Below are positions 63,453 through 64,000 of a stretch of DNA of 64,000 nucleotides, piece after piece; positions within the stretch are counted from its first letter, which is position 1; each line of letters starts with the position of its first letter. The notes under the pieces are model-generated. The model ran no database searches. It saw only the letters and a program-made list of their open reading frames with translations, and had not been told where the DNA came from. This DNA is from NCED01 sp035493955 (lineage in GTDB: Bacteria > Pseudomonadota > Alphaproteobacteria > Caulobacterales > Caulobacteraceae): contig DATJHI010000013.1 of assembly GCA_035493955.1 (NCBI GenBank), positions 186,001-250,000 of the forward strand, in the 5' to 3' direction. The position numbers and the translations under genes are program-made.

Positions 63453-64000
<548 letters not shown>

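Overview
The window is GC-rich alphaproteobacterial chromosome, most likely Caulobacteraceae (Caulobacter/Phenylobacterium-like). The basis is the mreB-mreC-mreD-mrdA-rodA block, an fdxA-carD pair, a FecI/FecR/TonB receptor set, SelO, YchF and many Caulobacter-type small proteins. The genus is inferred, because no rRNA or marker gene here settles it.

Layout. Bases 1-4030 carry fdxA, carD (with a clear terminator), a nuclease-like lipoprotein, and the wreck of a heavy-metal efflux operon in which a frameshifted czcC start is joined directly to a czcA end. A tRNA-Arg(CCT) follows at 4033-4109. Its last 16 bases recur at 16700-16715 and bracket a 12.6 kb genomic island (4094-16715). The island's left half has a tyrosine integrase beside the tRNA, an excisionase-like protein, several small HTH regulators with palindromic operators, a GIY-YIG protein and a zinc-ribbon membrane protein. 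Its right half is one tight six-gene minus-strand operon (16275 down to 8449): a GNAT-ABC ATPase fusion, a HerA/FtsK-type ATPase, a winged-helix-like protein of unknown family, a RelE-like plus degenerate phospholipase D-like protein, an Orc/Cdc6-like AAA+ ATPase, and a protein with a C-terminal HEPN domain. I do not recognise this set as a named system. It is the best candidate here for an undescribed defence or DNA-modification/restriction system.

Bases 16767-36154 are mostly metabolic and envelope genes: an acyltransferase, a FecI/FecR/TonB-dependent receptor signalling set, DUF3592, DUF3297 and DUF6152 proteins, an FAD monooxygenase, SelO, an acyl-CoA synthetase, thiC under a TPP riboswitch, a heme-oxygenase-like protein, a zinc peptidase and prolyl aminopeptidase.

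Bases 36151-42135 are the cell-shape operon mreBCD-mrdA-rodA on the minus strand. A DMT exporter, leuA with a possible leader-peptide attenuator, a TVP38-type membrane protein, ettA, a DUF1080 protein, tRNA-Ile(CAT), a SIMPL protein and panD follow.

Bases 49952-64000 hold lgt with a MidA-like methyltransferase and pgeF, an MBL hydrolase, prs, a lipoprotein, rplY, pth with a TPR protein, a pirin, ychF, two tandem dienelactone-hydrolase paralogues, lepB, a small membrane protein, apt, and an mtnP-like gene with an apparent +1 frameshift that runs off the window end.
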